This document shows, piece by piece, positions 44,437-55,649 of a stretch of DNA of 64,000 nucleotides; within the stretch, counting starts at the first letter, position 1; each line of letters begins with the position of its first letter. The stretch is from Effrenium voratum. Taxonomy: Eukaryota > Sar > Dinophyceae > Suessiales > Symbiodiniaceae. Position numbers and translations under genes: made by a program. A model generated the notes under the pieces. It had not been told where the DNA came from. It saw nothing but the letters and a program-made list of their open reading frames with translations, and did not search any database. The stretch lies in NCBI GenBank assembly GCA_963377175.1, contig CAUJNA010003749.1, positions 1,525,565 through 1,589,564 of the forward strand, given 5' to 3'.

Positions 44437-46517
44437 ATAAAACAAATCTTAACCAAATGGAAGTAGTTCAGACTCAAAACATAAACCAAAACCCGACAAT
44501 GTGATGTTCGGGTGTTGGGCAAATCACAATCATTTATACACCCTTCAGACAAAGCCAGGTGTAAAACATATGGTCTGCTTCGTCATTTCGAAATATCTGA
44601 GTTTCGGTGCAAATTCAGATTTGCAATTTGCGCCATGAGTTGAAAACCTTTGATCATTGGTTAGCAAGTTCATTCTGTATAGATTCATCGAAACAAATGA
44701 AACAAACATAACGTGACCCACAAAATTCACCAACCTGAAGTCACGTAAGACACCTTCATGGGTTTGAGGTCAAACAAAAAACACGTTTCGAGGTCGCGAC
44801 TTATTTTGCCCAAATCTCAAATACCCAAACTTGAAAATGCGGCCTACCACTGAGCCTTACTAAGACTACCACGGCATCCTTGTCTGGAATGCGCCTTTAG
44901 GACTCAATTTCAATGTTCAAGCAATACTTAAAACTGCCAAAAGGGGGAATATGGAGAATCCTGAAAAGGCGAGGCTCATTTGTCTTCTAAGGGTTGTTCC
45001 CCATTCTCTTCACCCATTAATCTCTTTTGAAGGGATTTCCGAATAGAATAGGGAAGGCCCAGCTTGCCATTCAGAGCCATACTACGGGTTCACCGGGGTT
45101 CACCAAATCCTGAACCAGCTGGTAGGTGGTTTGGTCCCAATAGGGCTTCATCTATCCCACTTAGCTTCAGCATTTGGCCCAACGGAAGCCTGGTTCTGGT
45201 TCTGAGCCGCTGGCAGTGCTGAGCAGCGCAAAAAGGGTGGCTCTTGACGACATCGCCATCGCACCTGGGACGAAAAAACATGCCCCCTGGCGCGTGTGTG
45301 CGTGTAACCCGCCTGAGTGCGATCAATAGGGAGTCTCGAGTTGTTCTGACACAACTGCCTATCCCCCCTTTCGTTTCGCCAAACAAAACTCCCCCGGGTT
45401 TTGCCATGGAGCATCCAGAAAGCGCAGAAAGGGTACCTTTCTGAAAAGATTCCCCGCGGAGGCGTTTCAACGGAGGGAACCCAGGTATCCGGTCCTGAGT
45501 TGGTCCGCGCGGGAAAAAGGGGGACTATGCGATCCATCAATTGGAGGCCGGTCTTCAGGGGAATTTACAGAAAGTCTGGTCTTCTCGAGTCCGGATTATC
45601 GGTCCGCGCGGGACAAGCCGGAGAAAAATGGAGGGAGCCTTTTGAAATGGACCATAGGATACGTTGACGGAGCTTTGGAGGACTCCAGGGTCGATGGAAT
45701 CCTTGACTGAAAGAGTCCAGACCAAAACAGGATGTTTTGAATAAGAAGCCTAGTAGGACCATCCCATTGCATCACACTTCGCAATCAGGTCGGAGCTCTT
45801 CTTGTTACGACTTTCTCCAGCTTTCGCCCCAGCGTACGCCTGCCTACTTGAGGCGCCTAAGTCTACAAACTACCCTCCAGCATGTGATGATATTTTTACA
45901 AAGCCACGTACGGCTGATACACTCAACGCCTCTTCTCGTACTGAAGCAAGGCTGCGCTCTGTTGAGCCCACAGCTTCATTCCAGTTCCGCCACAGCACGC
46001 CCTTCCGCCTCTATTTTTGTTGACCCTCGTCACTTTAAAAGACAGTTCGGGAGGAGAGCTCGTTGTTCTTGTTGGGTCATCCCTTTAAGGCCAAAAAACC
46101 ACCGGGTCACCACTAGCCATTTTTCCTTGACATTGCTCCAAGAGGACATGGGAATCTCGGTTTTCATCCCTGAGTGCCCGCTTCCGGCTCCCAGAGCCTT
46201 GACCCATTCAGAGATCGTAGCTCGATTCGATTCGGGTCCACTGTGAACCCACACGCAGACTCAGATGCTGGGGGAACGGAGGCAGATGCAAGGGGATGTT
46301 CGGGACCTGGCTGCCAAGGAGGAATTGGACAATGTGAGCAAAGAAAGCCTAGACCCAGCCCTTCTTTCAGCTTGAAGTTCGAACTCCTATGGCTTTCAGC
46401 TTGGGGAAGACCACAAGCATCATGTGAAAAGAGATCCCAGGCACGTCACACAGGTCCGAACCTGGTGAAGCAGGGAACTTGATTTAAAAAAAACAAAAAA
46501 AAAAAACGCGACAAGCC

Positions 46518-46639
46518 CAGGTCCTCCAGATTTGAGCGGTTCGAATGAGGGTACCAACTGTTTTGTTCTTCGGTTTTGTCTATTCTAGTAGGGGAACCCT
46601 CCCGACCAAAAGGAGGTAAAAGGGCACTACTGGACCTAG
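46518..46639 (+). mobile_element. MITE-like family B, copy 7
   Basis: aggtcctccagatttgag, gggtaccaactg, gtctattctagtaggggaac and ggcactactggacctag. Confidence 0.75.
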
Positions 46640-47071
46640 AAGCAGCATGGATCTGCTGTCTAACAGAATTGCTGGCCTAAGAATTGGTCCCCACAAGGAC
46701 CTGCTTGAAGTCAGCAGCTTGCCATCACTTGGCTCTGACCAGCCGTGGTCCAATTTGACACTTCCACGGGATTTCCAGGCGTCAACCCACAAAGACCCCT
46801 CGAGTCCGTGCCGGACCCTTTGCTTTTTACATACTCTCCTGGATTCCTCAAGAAGAAAATCAAGTATAGTAATCTGTCTGGAGGAATATTTAGCCATCTA
46901 CTTGATTGCTCTTCAGCAATATATGCCTTTCCTCTTGAGAATATTTAGCCATCCGTCCGGAAAGGCAAAGACGAAAAAAATGTGATCCGTGAAGCTTCCA
47001 TTGACGAGACGGATCTTTTTTTTGGGGATGCGGGAAAGCAAAAGGCCATGCGCTTCCGGTCTAATCGAATC

Positions 47072-47149
47072 AGCCAAGCCCTGCTAAAAGTGAATAACTT
47101 TTAGTGGTTTAATACGGAAAAACCCATCAGTTGGCAAAAAGTTAAAGTC
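47072..47149 (+). repeat. Dispersed repeat family E, copy 5
   Basis: agccctgctaaaagtgaata, acttttagtggtttaatacg and gaaaaaccca. Confidence 0.55.
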
Positions 47150-49840
47150 CTAACATCCCTTGGCACCATGAGGGAGGTTTTTTTTTTGGGGGGGGGGATG
47201 TTGGGAGGTTTTTGTTTAATAATTGGGGGGGGGACCCGTATTTATTAATAGGGGGGTGAGACTAACCCACGGGGGTTACTACTGGTTGAACAATGAAGCC
47301 TGTTGCCCCAACGAACTCGGGGCTTGGCATGCGTACCGTGGGCTCACGGATCAATGCATGTTCCGAGCGCGCGGCGAGGCAAACCCATCCCGGAGACACG
47401 TTGGTGCACCAAATGGCTTGCAAATGAGAACTGCGGGCGGTCGGTCGACTCCACAAATGGATTTGCCCCCAAATTAGAGACACTGGTCCTGCAAACTGCG
47501 GCAGCAACGATTTCGATCTCGTTCACCATCAAAACTGACCGAAAGGGGATTCCCAAAACAGACACCCGAAAGACTTGAAGGAACCCAAATTGGTTGGTCA
47601 ACTTTACAGCGCATGCAGGGTTTGCGAGGAACCCCATAAAGACAACCACGGAACCCAGAAGTCGTTGTCTCTGAAGGGAGAGTTCCGCACGGGGCCACAA
47701 ATGTATGCCTTCGCCCAATGCCAAATCCTGGAGCAAGCAAATACCGGACAGGAAGACCAGGAAAACAAAAACGCATATGTCAAACAACCAGGTGCATCAC
47801 TCACAGACCTGAAATTGGTTGCAATCCCCAAGGGACATTGTGGGCGTTAGCCATGGTGAGCTTGTTGAATAACTTCGCACCAGAATCCAGGAATTGAATG
47901 CAGTACTATTCTTGTCTTTTTGTTTGGCGGGGGGGGGGGGTGGGAAAACGAAGGTTTTCCAGCAAGATCATCTTAAAAGGACTACCCTGGTTAATCAGTT
48001 AATCCATGGCCAATCTTCGGTTCGCGTCTCCCATGTGGAAAGTTGCAACGATGCAGGACTCACATTTCTGTTCAACCCGGCGAATTGGGGTTTCACCTTG
48101 CAAAGAAATAATGGCACATCAAACCAGGGCAGTGTTTTACCAGTCCCTGGCTGGTCAAAGGCTTGAAAAGGATTCTCACTAAGTTTGATCTCCAACAGGG
48201 TTCCCAATATTTCCTCTAAAACCAATAACCACCAACGAAACGCTCAAAAGTTTCATGGGCCAAAAAGGGTTGATGTTTCAAACCCCAAAAAGTCGGATCA
48301 TCACTCGGGACCCTCCAACGTCTGAGGTTCGGCCGAAGGTCGAGTTCGGTGATCCGTGGGCCTTCTGGCTTGTGATCTTCGGGAGTCTCGGACGTCAGCG
48401 TCCCATGTTTGGTGGTTTGGAGCGAGCCGAAGCGGTGGTTCGGTGAAATGGACGTCTTCCGTTTCTCTACGAATCTACGGACCCGTTCAAATCCCCAGCC
48501 ACCAGAAAAACACCTTGTTGACCCTCTGCAAAATCCAGGGACCCGGTCAAATGACAAACCACCAATCCAAACCGCCAACTAAGGGTTAATTTCCTGAAGA
48601 AGTGGGTTGTAACCTGCGTTGCGCGTAAGGGCCAAGCGCCCAAGTGGCAAAAGAAGGGAGCCCGGGCCAAGCTGCAAAAAGGGGAGGTATGCAAAGCCGG
48701 AGTCCACGAGTGCAGAGGTCACTTTTTGGCGATGGATAAAGCTAGCTTCAGTCGACAGATCGACGTCCGCGCGTGGGACCGAGCCTCTGCCAAACATAGC
48801 AAGCAGAACACTTTGACTCTTCCCAAAACTTCATGCCAGCATTTCGTGGCAAGCGCGGCTAAAGCAGTGCAGACATTGCATTTTAATGTTGGACGCGAAG
48901 GTTCTCCAAACACCCAGAAACAGCAGAGTTTCCGAATCTACCTTTAGCTTGCCTTCAAACCAACTAATTTGCAGACATATCCATCCTGTTTGGTGTCTTG
49001 TAAAAACAAGAGAATATGGGCTATTCAGCACCCAGCAAGAAGGTCATGTACGTTCCTCCATGCCTTCAAAGACCATGTCGGAGACGTTTTACTTATTCCA
49101 ATTAATGGCGTCTCCTTTTGCCGAATCGGTTGGGACAGGTTCATGAAGGTAGGCGCAAGGGGTTCCAAGGTTGTGTAAGGCGTAGATTTGAAGGCTTCCA
49201 AGGTACACAGGGGGTGATGTGACCTGCCAAGCCCGAAGTTCCGTTGGTGCATCTTATGAGACGCCTGGTTTTACATGGTGATCCTCTCCTCTTGTTGTTG
49301 AGTAAGGGGTTGGCCTACTCGATACAGAAGTCATTGGGCCATCGGAGATGCCCATCCAAACGATCGATCTCAGTGAGGTGTGGATCCTGGAGCTATGTGT
49401 CGTAAAAGCCCAACTCTAAACCACGAATCCAAGACATTTCCCTACATGGGTCTGAATTTTATTTAGGGACCCTTTGGCGGACATCAGACTTCGGCAGAGA
49501 TCCATGTCCACCAACTTTTGAGGTTCCCTATTAAAATTCATGGACACTTGTCCCTTTTCACCATGCCGCCAAAGGGAGCTCTTGCAACTTGGGCCCCTGT
49601 CTGAGTCTAAACCGTTCCAAAGGAGGAGGTACAGGGAGCCCTGCAAAAGTTTATGGTTCGCTTACGCATCGCCATTCATGACCTTGGGCTTTGATGACCA
49701 TTGCCTAGTGCTAACTTCCTGAGTGTGACCCATGTCATCCCTTGACGTACATTCGTGAATCTCCTCAAATTGCTGGACCTCTTGTTGGAAATCTGAATGG
49801 ACGCCCAAAGAACACCATACCATCCGTGGCATCTATGTTC

Positions 49841-49962
49841 TGGGCTACCCTCAGATCCCCTGCTAAAAGATTTTAACTTTTAGTGGGTTACATGGAAATC
49901 CCCACTGAACCCTATTTGTTTAAAAGGCTGATGAATCAGCCGCACGGCTAGCCACCAAGTGT
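49841..49962 (+). repeat. Dispersed repeat family E, copy 6
   Basis: ctaccctcagatcccctgct, ttttaacttttagtgggtta, aaaggctgatg and gctagccaccaagtg. Confidence 0.65.
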
Positions 49963-50567
49963 TGAGACACCTCCCAGAGAAGAAAAAAAAACTGCCTCTC
50001 CGCACTGGTCACCTGCAAGTCTGCTTTCTCTCGAAACGGGGCCCGTATTCCGCGACCCGGAAGCCGAAGCCGAAGATGAAACCAAGCCCCGGCTTTGTCG
50101 GAAGAGCTTCTGGGAATTTGGTTTTTGGTCTTTTTGTACTCCATCCTGACTATTGCAATCTGTCACAAAAAAAAATGTGACCTCACCAGACATGGCAAAC
50201 CATGGGAGCTTGGCAACATGGACAAAAGAAGCTCAGCCAAATACGAAATGATATCCTGGCGTTCGGTTCGGCCATTCATGCCTGGTACCAACATGAACCC
50301 TGGTAGGTCAGGTTAGGACATCAACGCCGGTACCAACATAAACCCCACGGCCCACGCCTGTGATATAGCCTTGTGATTTTCGAGAGGATTCACACAAAAT
50401 TACACTAAAGCGAAGTTTCACAGCCGTGTATCCTGACCTGAGTGGACCGGCCAAACAGTTTAAACTCATTGGGTCTTGGCAACAGAGAGAGGAAACCGGT
50501 AAGTTAGGTTTGCCAACAGGTAAGTCTAGTCTTGAAGCGCATGGCACCTGCAACTACACTACCGGAT

Positions 50568-50633
50568 GATCCTTCTCAGTAGAAAATACCCCAGTCTTCC
50601 TGGGCGTTTGCGGCCGTTTTTCTGAGAAGGATC
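50568..50633. repeat. Perfect 12-bp hairpin
   Basis: GATCCTTCTCAG and CTGAGAAGGATC, perfect complements with a 42-nt loop. Could be a tiny inverted-repeat element; no second copy seen. Confidence 0.6.
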
Positions 50634-51404
50634 CCTGAGAATGGGAAGGATACGATAAGAACAACTAGAAAGTTCCCACATTTACCTGAGAGAAACTGCC
50701 AAAGGATCCTTCAGAGTGAGCTGCTTGTATCCCCGACTGTTCGACTGGTCAATAAATTGGGTGGCACTTCCACGATTGGCCAACACAAGACCAAACTTCG
50801 AGATTTGTTGCCACTACCCAGACCTCCAAAGTTGATTGACACCTCACTTCCTGAGTTGATGGCCCAACAAAAGTCTGAACTTCTTGTGTACCACTAAAAT
50901 GGTCTTCGCAAAAAGGTCTTCCAAAAGTCCATGAACTCAGGGCTTTGAGACCATCTGCCCGGTGATCCGCTTAGTGCTGCGTTCAGGTGAAATGGGTCCG
51001 ATACATGAGAAAGCTCCTTTGGAAGCAAGCTGCTGGCTCAGGTGGCTCAGTTCAGCCGCTTCCAAAAATCCGAAGGTTTTCGGTGCCCATGGCCTTTGCC
51101 TCTGAACACCTCCGAAATTCGGCGAGCTCCGTAAGGGACAGGGGAAAGACAGTTGGTCTCTGGGACACGGGGGGCCAACATGGGCCAACTTACATACCCC
51201 AAATGGTACCAAAATGTGCAGCCCTTCTCCCACAAAATCCTCTTGGGGTCAGACATCATATATCTACTCTGCGGCTCAATTGGGCATCAAGCTTTAGATG
51301 CTCAATTCTCGCCATCATTCCATCGGCAGCCATGACAATGACCTCAGAGCTTTTGATGTTTTAAACGTTGCCATGGCCCCGCTGGACCGCCTGCAGCTAC
51401 TGAA

Positions 51405-51519
51405 CTAGGTCCTCCAGTGAAGAGGTTACAATAAGTTGGTACCAACTTTGTTCGGTTTTGTCTATTTTAGTGGGGGAACCCTCCCAACCAAAAAAGGGGT
51501 GAGAAAGGGCGACCTACTG
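51405..51519 (+). mobile_element. MITE-like family B, copy 8
   Basis: ctaggtcctccagtgaagag, ggtaccaactttg, gggggaaccctcccaacca, and an end shortened to gggcgacctactg. Confidence 0.75.
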
Positions 51520-51869
51520 AAAAACTGATATCAACTAGCTGTGTGGTGCACTGGTGCACTGCATGGATCGGTTGAGGTTTTGCTCTTCGTGGCAAGCGGG
51601 ACGCAAACAAAGCACTGAGTGTCTGCTGAACTGCAAACCATGGAGTCTCGTTTGCATCCAGACGGGTCCCTGCAGAGCGATGCCCTTCTTTTCCCCATCA
51701 TAACTGCAGGTCTGGGCACCATGGCCTCTTCCCAGTCTGCTAAGAATTGGTTGACCTTACGGACTCGCCGACGTCTACAGCTAGGCCTAGGCATGCTCCC
51801 AGACCCATAGAGCAAGACACAAAAACTCGACACTCCTTTTGGTGACATGTTGGGTTAGAACATACTCTT

Positions 51870-51987
51870 CTAGGTCCTCCAGGAGAGAGGTTAGAATGAG
51901 GGTACCTTTTTTTTCTGTAGTCTATTTTAGTAGGGGAACCCTCACAACCAAAAAAGGGGTGAGAAAGGGCACTACTGGGGGACCTAG
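51870..51987 (+). mobile_element. MITE-like family B, copy 9 (best preserved)
   Basis: ctaggtcctccaggagagag start and actactgggggacctag end, with perfect 8-bp complementary termini CTAGGTCC and GGACCTAG. Used as the family reference. Confidence 0.85.
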
Positions 51988-52772
51988 TCTTTAGGATCTT
52001 AGGCCCACGTAGGCTTAGAACATGTTAAACCTCAGCCTTCCGATTAGCACAAGTGTTAAGCAAGGATAACCTGCCTACACTGCAAAGCTCATGCCAAAAC
52101 ACATCGGTGGATGCCCTAGATAGAAAATCCAAGCGGTGAACATGGATCGAGCTGGGTATGACCATTGCCTTGTGGTTCTGTGTGAGTGGATTTGAAATAG
52201 ATTCTCCCACAAGTTGCTCACAAAAGGACCAACCAGTCCCAGCAAAGGGCTCTAGTTTTTCCTGTAAAACACCTTTGTTTTGCGCTGACAAGCAAAATGT
52301 TGCTCACACATACCCATGCTTCCAAGCCTAGTCCCGGAACAGCAAGAGCTTTCTGAAAACCTGCGCTCGCCCTGGTTCCTGCTTCTCCGCCCCCCCCCCG
52401 CAAAAAAAAAGAAGAAAGAAAAAGAAAAGAAAAGTGATGCAAATCAAATACGGAAATCAAGTGTTGCAATCACAATGAAAAGCTTTGACTGGGTTGTTGG
52501 ACGGTAACCCATGAACAAGGCAATGCACACAAGCCAAAGGTCTGGGACGAGTAATGCTTCGCCGAGCACGCAGGGCGCTCGCTTGCCCGGGCATTGCCCG
52601 AGCCATGGTTCAGTCATAGATTCACTGATTTTGCTCCTCTCGGTCCATGTGCATGTATAATGTATGTCTTTTTAGGGGACCCCCAAAATGGTGGTTGTCC
52701 TTTTGGGATTCTTTCAACCCCACCCCCCCAAAAAAAACACACACTTAAACTCCAGATGGAGAGTGCTAATCT

Positions 52773-52827
52773 TTCGAGTACAACTGATGAGTCTCGAGTA
52801 CAACTGATGAGTCTCGAGTACGATGAG
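52773..52827. repeat. 20-bp tandem repeat, about 2.7 copies
   Basis: The unit contains tctcgagtacaactgatgag. It lies 260 bp beyond the last retroelement ORF. Confidence 0.9.
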
Positions 52828-52866
52828 TTTCTGCTTGATTTCCGCGGGCAAAGAGGGGACCTTGTT

Positions 52867-53050
52867 GGGAAGCAGGTACGTAGCTGAGCGTCCTCAGCTA
52901 CTTCCCTTCCAGTGACCTAGCTTCGTTGGATCAGGTCAGTCACTGGAAGCCTGATCCCCCTGCTGCAACAGAAAACGGTTGTGGTGGCAGGGTTTTCTGC
53001 CACTCCGCACACACACGCCCCTCTACGAGGGGCGAGGTTTCTCTTTTCTC
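52867..53050. other. Cluster of perfect stem-loops after the last retroelement ORF
   Basis: Stems seen: GTAGCTGAG with CTCAGCTAC (52880-52901, 4-nt loop) inside an outer GGGAAG/CTTCCC; TTCCAGTGAC with GTCACTGGAA (52907-52948); GGATCAGG with CCTGATCC (52928-52957), interlocked with the previous stem; CAGAAAAC with GTTTTCTG (52969-52999), interlocked with GTGGCAG/CTGCCAC (52984-53003); CGCCCCTC with GAGGGGCG (53016-53034, 3-nt loop). It starts 34 nt after the stop of the last minus-strand ORF, so it could be the structured 3' end of the element's RNA. Strand and function are not known. Confidence 0.75.
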
Positions 53051-53083
53051 CTGCAGGAAGATCACATGCTCAAACTCAAATCT

Positions 53084-53584
53084 CTATCGTTGACCAAAAT
53101 ATCCTCCACGGCGAGGGGAGCGAGACACCGCCCTAAACCGCTCAGAAGACGGGAACGAAAGATCACCACGTTGAGCATTGCGAGTGTCGCCATAGAGGAC
53201 TGAAGCGATTTGCGAAGCAGCCGGGCGATCACCTTGAGAAAACGGAGTGGCATAGGTGAATGTCTCCTCAACTGGAACGGCATCGGAGTTTCGAACTCGA
53301 CCAAGCGTCTGATCATGTGGATCGCGAGTCGTGAATGACTCAATCCGAGACAAGATGCGCTGGTACCCTTGGTGTTGCCAGTCACGGATGTCCCATGCTT
53401 GGACTGGCGCGTCGGGCTCAGTCACCCGTCTCCATTCACGAAACGAATTTTCAGGGACATCTGGCAAGGCGTCCCCGCGGTGCCATCGTTGAGGATGTCC
53501 TGGAGTGTATATCCGCACCCACTCCTGATCATGCCAGACTGAATATTCAAGCCATGGGTGCTGCTTCGAATCATCGATGTCCAT
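53084..53584 (-). CDS. Small paralogous protein P9 (WIRIY-REWR-RDW family)
   Basis: 166 aa, unknown function. N-terminal W-L-E-Y, then EWVRIYTPG (about residues 21-29), SFREWR (about 50) and IRDWQHQGYQRI (about 66-77). This is the same three-block domain as in P6, P7 and P8. The tail is Arg/Ser-rich with FSQGDRPAAS and SPRRGGYFGQR. The start is the Met before DIDDSK; the open frame upstream runs through a T-rich spacer ending CTACTAG at 53626, a likely splice acceptor 41 nt before ATG. Last ORF of the minus-strand set. The high conservation of the blocks against divergent tails implies that these are real proteins. Confidence 0.8.
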   Translation of the reverse strand: MDIDDSKQHPWLEYSVWHDQEWVRIYTPGHPQRWHRGDALPDVPENSFREWRRVTEPDAPVQAWDIRDWQHQGYQRILSRIESFTTRDPHDQTLGRVRNSDAVPVEETFTYATPFSQGDRPAASQIASVLYGDTRNAQRGDLSFPSSERFRAVSRSPRRGGYFGQR

Positions 53585-53741
53585 GTCGAGGCAAGAGGCA
53601 AGAATTGTCGCGGGCTCCGATCCGGCTAGTAGATAAACAAGCACAATGCACAACCATGTTCAACCAGCAACCAACAACCAAGCAAAATCATGCAAGTGCA
53701 AAGATCACCCTTATTTCGTACGCTGCGCTGCTCATGCGAGT

Positions 53742-54323
53742 CTAGTCTTCAGTGAGCTCGAAGACGGGACTCATCTTGTCTCGGCCACTGTCGGAAGGAT
53801 TAACGGGCCGGTAGGGGTCGGAGACCCCAATCGTCTCCAATGATGTGCTTCCACGCGATGCACGTACTGGTTGATGAGGATGGGAAGCTAGACGTGCGCG
53901 AGCTGTCAGTTGTTGCGAAATCCCTTCCTGGAGACGAGTCAGTTCTTCAGTAGAGAAATCAGCTGCATCCGAGGACCTGAGAATCGCGTCTAACAGCTCT
54001 GGCGACATAGTCAATGCCGCAGACTGCGTGGCCACGCTGTGATGATCGGGGGGATACCCTGAGTCAAATTCATGACCAGCGTGAGGGGCAGCGATTCGTC
54101 GGTAGCCCTCTGTGGCCCAGTCTCGTTTGTACCACATAGTGACTTGGGCCTGCTCTCCGACTGAGGCCTGGTTGGGTGCATAGAACTCCCTCCACTCTCT
54201 AAAAGTGTGCGGAGGAGGTGGATCATCATGTTCTTCTTGCGGCGTCCACGGTCCCGGATGAAAGATCTTGACCCACTGGGCATCTGGTTGTTGAGGGTCC
54301 GGGCACCATTCCAGCCACGCCAT
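53742..54323 (-). CDS. Small paralogous protein P8 (WIRIY-REWR-RDW family)
   Basis: 193 aa from MAWLEWCP. Blocks: QWVKIFHPGPW (16-26), TFREWREFY (about 40-48), KRDWATEGYRRI (about 66-77). It lacks the STGGTT segment of P6 and P7. A longer C-terminal region has a probable helix with ELLDAIL and EELTRLQEGISQQL. The open frame extends 52 codons upstream to an ATG overlapping the stop of P7 (TGATG), but that part contains a T-rich tract ending CTGCAG at 54364, 40 nt before this ATG, so I take the shorter form. Function unknown. Confidence 0.8.
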   Translation of the reverse strand: MAWLEWCPDPQQPDAQWVKIFHPGPWTPQEEHDDPPPPHTFREWREFYAPNQASVGEQAQVTMWYKRDWATEGYRRIAAPHAGHEFDSGYPPDHHSVATQSAALTMSPELLDAILRSSDAADFSTEELTRLQEGISQQLTARARLASHPHQPVRASRGSTSLETIGVSDPYRPVNPSDSGRDKMSPVFELTED

Positions 54324-54478
54324 GACAACACAACCACGGAAAGACAAGTTGATAGGTGTACGGCTGCAGACAACAACAAGTGCAAGCAAGGCAACAATCA
54401 TAATGCAAAAGACCACTTTTGTAACACTGTGCGGCGCCAGCATCATAGTCTGACTCTCCAGGGAGGCGAGGGCGGGCA

Positions 54479-54922
54479 TCAGCTCTCAAGCGAATTAGAT
54501 GATGCCGAGGAGGAAGTCATTCCAGCATACATGAGGTCCGGTGCGCCCGAAGCGAAAACTGGCCTCGCTATGCTAGGATGTGGACGACCCAGGCGTTGAT
54601 ACCCCCTGGTGACCCAGTCCCTGTAATACCAAGTGTAGAAGGTGGCGTAAGATACCGGTTGCAGAACCGTGCCTGTGGTTGTGCCGCCCGTGCTTTCCCG
54701 GGGCCAGTACACTTCGAAGTGGTGGACCTTGCGCCATTCCCGATAGGTGGTCGAGTCATCCGGGGCCGGTCCCAGGGTGTCTGGGGCTACTGGATGCCAC
54801 TGACCCGGAACATAGATTCGAATCCATTCCACACTCGTTCCTGCTCGACTATGAACGATGTCATAGTCAAAATAACGAGGTAGGACCCATCGTGCTGCAC
54901 CCTGCACTGTACTATTGAACAT
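54479..54922 (-). CDS. Small paralogous protein P7 (WIRIY-REWR-RDW family)
   Basis: 147 aa. Blocks: VEWIRIYVPGQWHP (about 31-44), TTYREWRKVHHFEVYW (about 58-73), ESTGGTT (about 76-82), WYYRDWVTRGYQRLG (about 97-111). Very close to P6 through the whole domain, so these two are the youngest pair. Ser-rich C-terminus. A T-rich tract ending GTTTCAG (54971) precedes the ATG by 48 nt. No signal peptide, no known fold recognised. Confidence 0.85.
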   Translation of the reverse strand: MFNSTVQGAARWVLPRYFDYDIVHSRAGTSVEWIRIYVPGQWHPVAPDTLGPAPDDSTTYREWRKVHHFEVYWPRESTGGTTTGTVLQPVSYATFYTWYYRDWVTRGYQRLGRPHPSIARPVFASGAPDLMYAGMTSSSASSNSLES

Positions 54923-55067
54923 TTCAACCCAACAAGCTGCTCAAAGTTAGCACGGAAAGCGGCGGACACACTGAAACGACATGCACAGCACCAAGCAAGA
55001 CAACCCAATGTGAGCACACATACAAAGCAAGCACAACCGCATCTTTGTCCAACATGCTGCTCAAGAA

Positions 55068-55490
55068 TCAATCCGACTCATTCCAAGGATCATGGAATGG
55101 CGGCGGTGACGGTTCCCGCCACGCCCCATCCGGTACCGACGAGCCCACCGAGGACTCGACGTCCGCATTGACGAGCATCGCGAATCCCATGGATTGTACA
55201 GGAGGTCCAAGGCGTTGATAACCTCGTGTTTGCCAGTCCCGGTACTCCCACACGTGGTAGGACACATAGGCACTGGGCGTGGCTATAGGATCCATTGTAG
55301 TTCCACCGGTGCTGTCTTCAGACCAGTACACTTGGAAGTGATATGATCTGCGCCACTCCCGATACGTGGAAGCGTACAGTGGGTCAGGAACAGGCGCCTC
55401 ATCGGGAACGGGCCTCCAAATGCCCGGAGAGTAAATTCGAATCCATTCCACTCCTCTATCGATCTGGTACTCGAAATACTGGGGGTTCAT
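55068..55490 (-). CDS. Small paralogous protein P6 (WIRIY-REWR-RDW family)
   Basis: 140 aa from MNPQYFEYQ. Blocks: VEWIRIYSPGIWRPV (about 14-28), STYREWRRSYHFQVYW (about 41-56), DSTGGTT (59-65), WEYRDWQTRGYQRLG (about 80-94). An acidic/Pro tail ends FHDPWNESD. The start is chosen because P7 also begins shortly before a Y-F-(E/D)-Y motif. The upstream open frame crosses CCGCAG (55534), 43 nt before ATG. Unknown function. The aromatic and Arg-rich blocks could bind nucleic acid or another protein; that is a guess. Confidence 0.85.
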   Translation of the reverse strand: MNPQYFEYQIDRGVEWIRIYSPGIWRPVPDEAPVPDPLYASTYREWRRSYHFQVYWSEDSTGGTTMDPIATPSAYVSYHVWEYRDWQTRGYQRLGPPVQSMGFAMLVNADVESSVGSSVPDGAWREPSPPPFHDPWNESD

Positions 55491-55649
55491 AGCAGCAATA
55501 CGTGCTTGCACGACTGTTGAACCAATCGAAAGTCTGCGGCAAGGACACACATGCATTGCCAACCGCACATACACACTGAAGAGTGAGGCAACTTTTCAAA
55601 CACAAGATGAAACGCAGCAACGAGGTCGGAAATGTCAGACTCCTAGCTT

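Larger units (their letters stand above)
44198..52860. other. Gene-poor stretch between the exchanger gene and the retroelement
   Basis: 8.7 kb where I see no gene. It holds a TTTA microsatellite (44245-44290), a family D copy (44372-44436), two family E copies, three family B copies, G-rich runs at 47188-47260 and 47928-47942, a hairpin at 50568-50633 and a 20-bp tandem repeat at 52773-52827. Open frames of 100-170 codons here, such as 45737-46246, have no recognisable domain. Unrecognised 5' exons of the exchanger gene could lie here. Confidence 0.55.

Noticed and set aside
45737..46246. 169-codon plus-strand frame in the gene-poor stretch
   Set aside because: No recognisable domain, no repeat of it elsewhere, composition like the flanks.
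52782..52815. Two CTGATGAG motifs as hammerhead ribozymes, which some Penelope-like elements carry
   Set aside because: The needed GAAA strand after a stem II hairpin is missing; the motif is part of a 20-bp tandem repeat.
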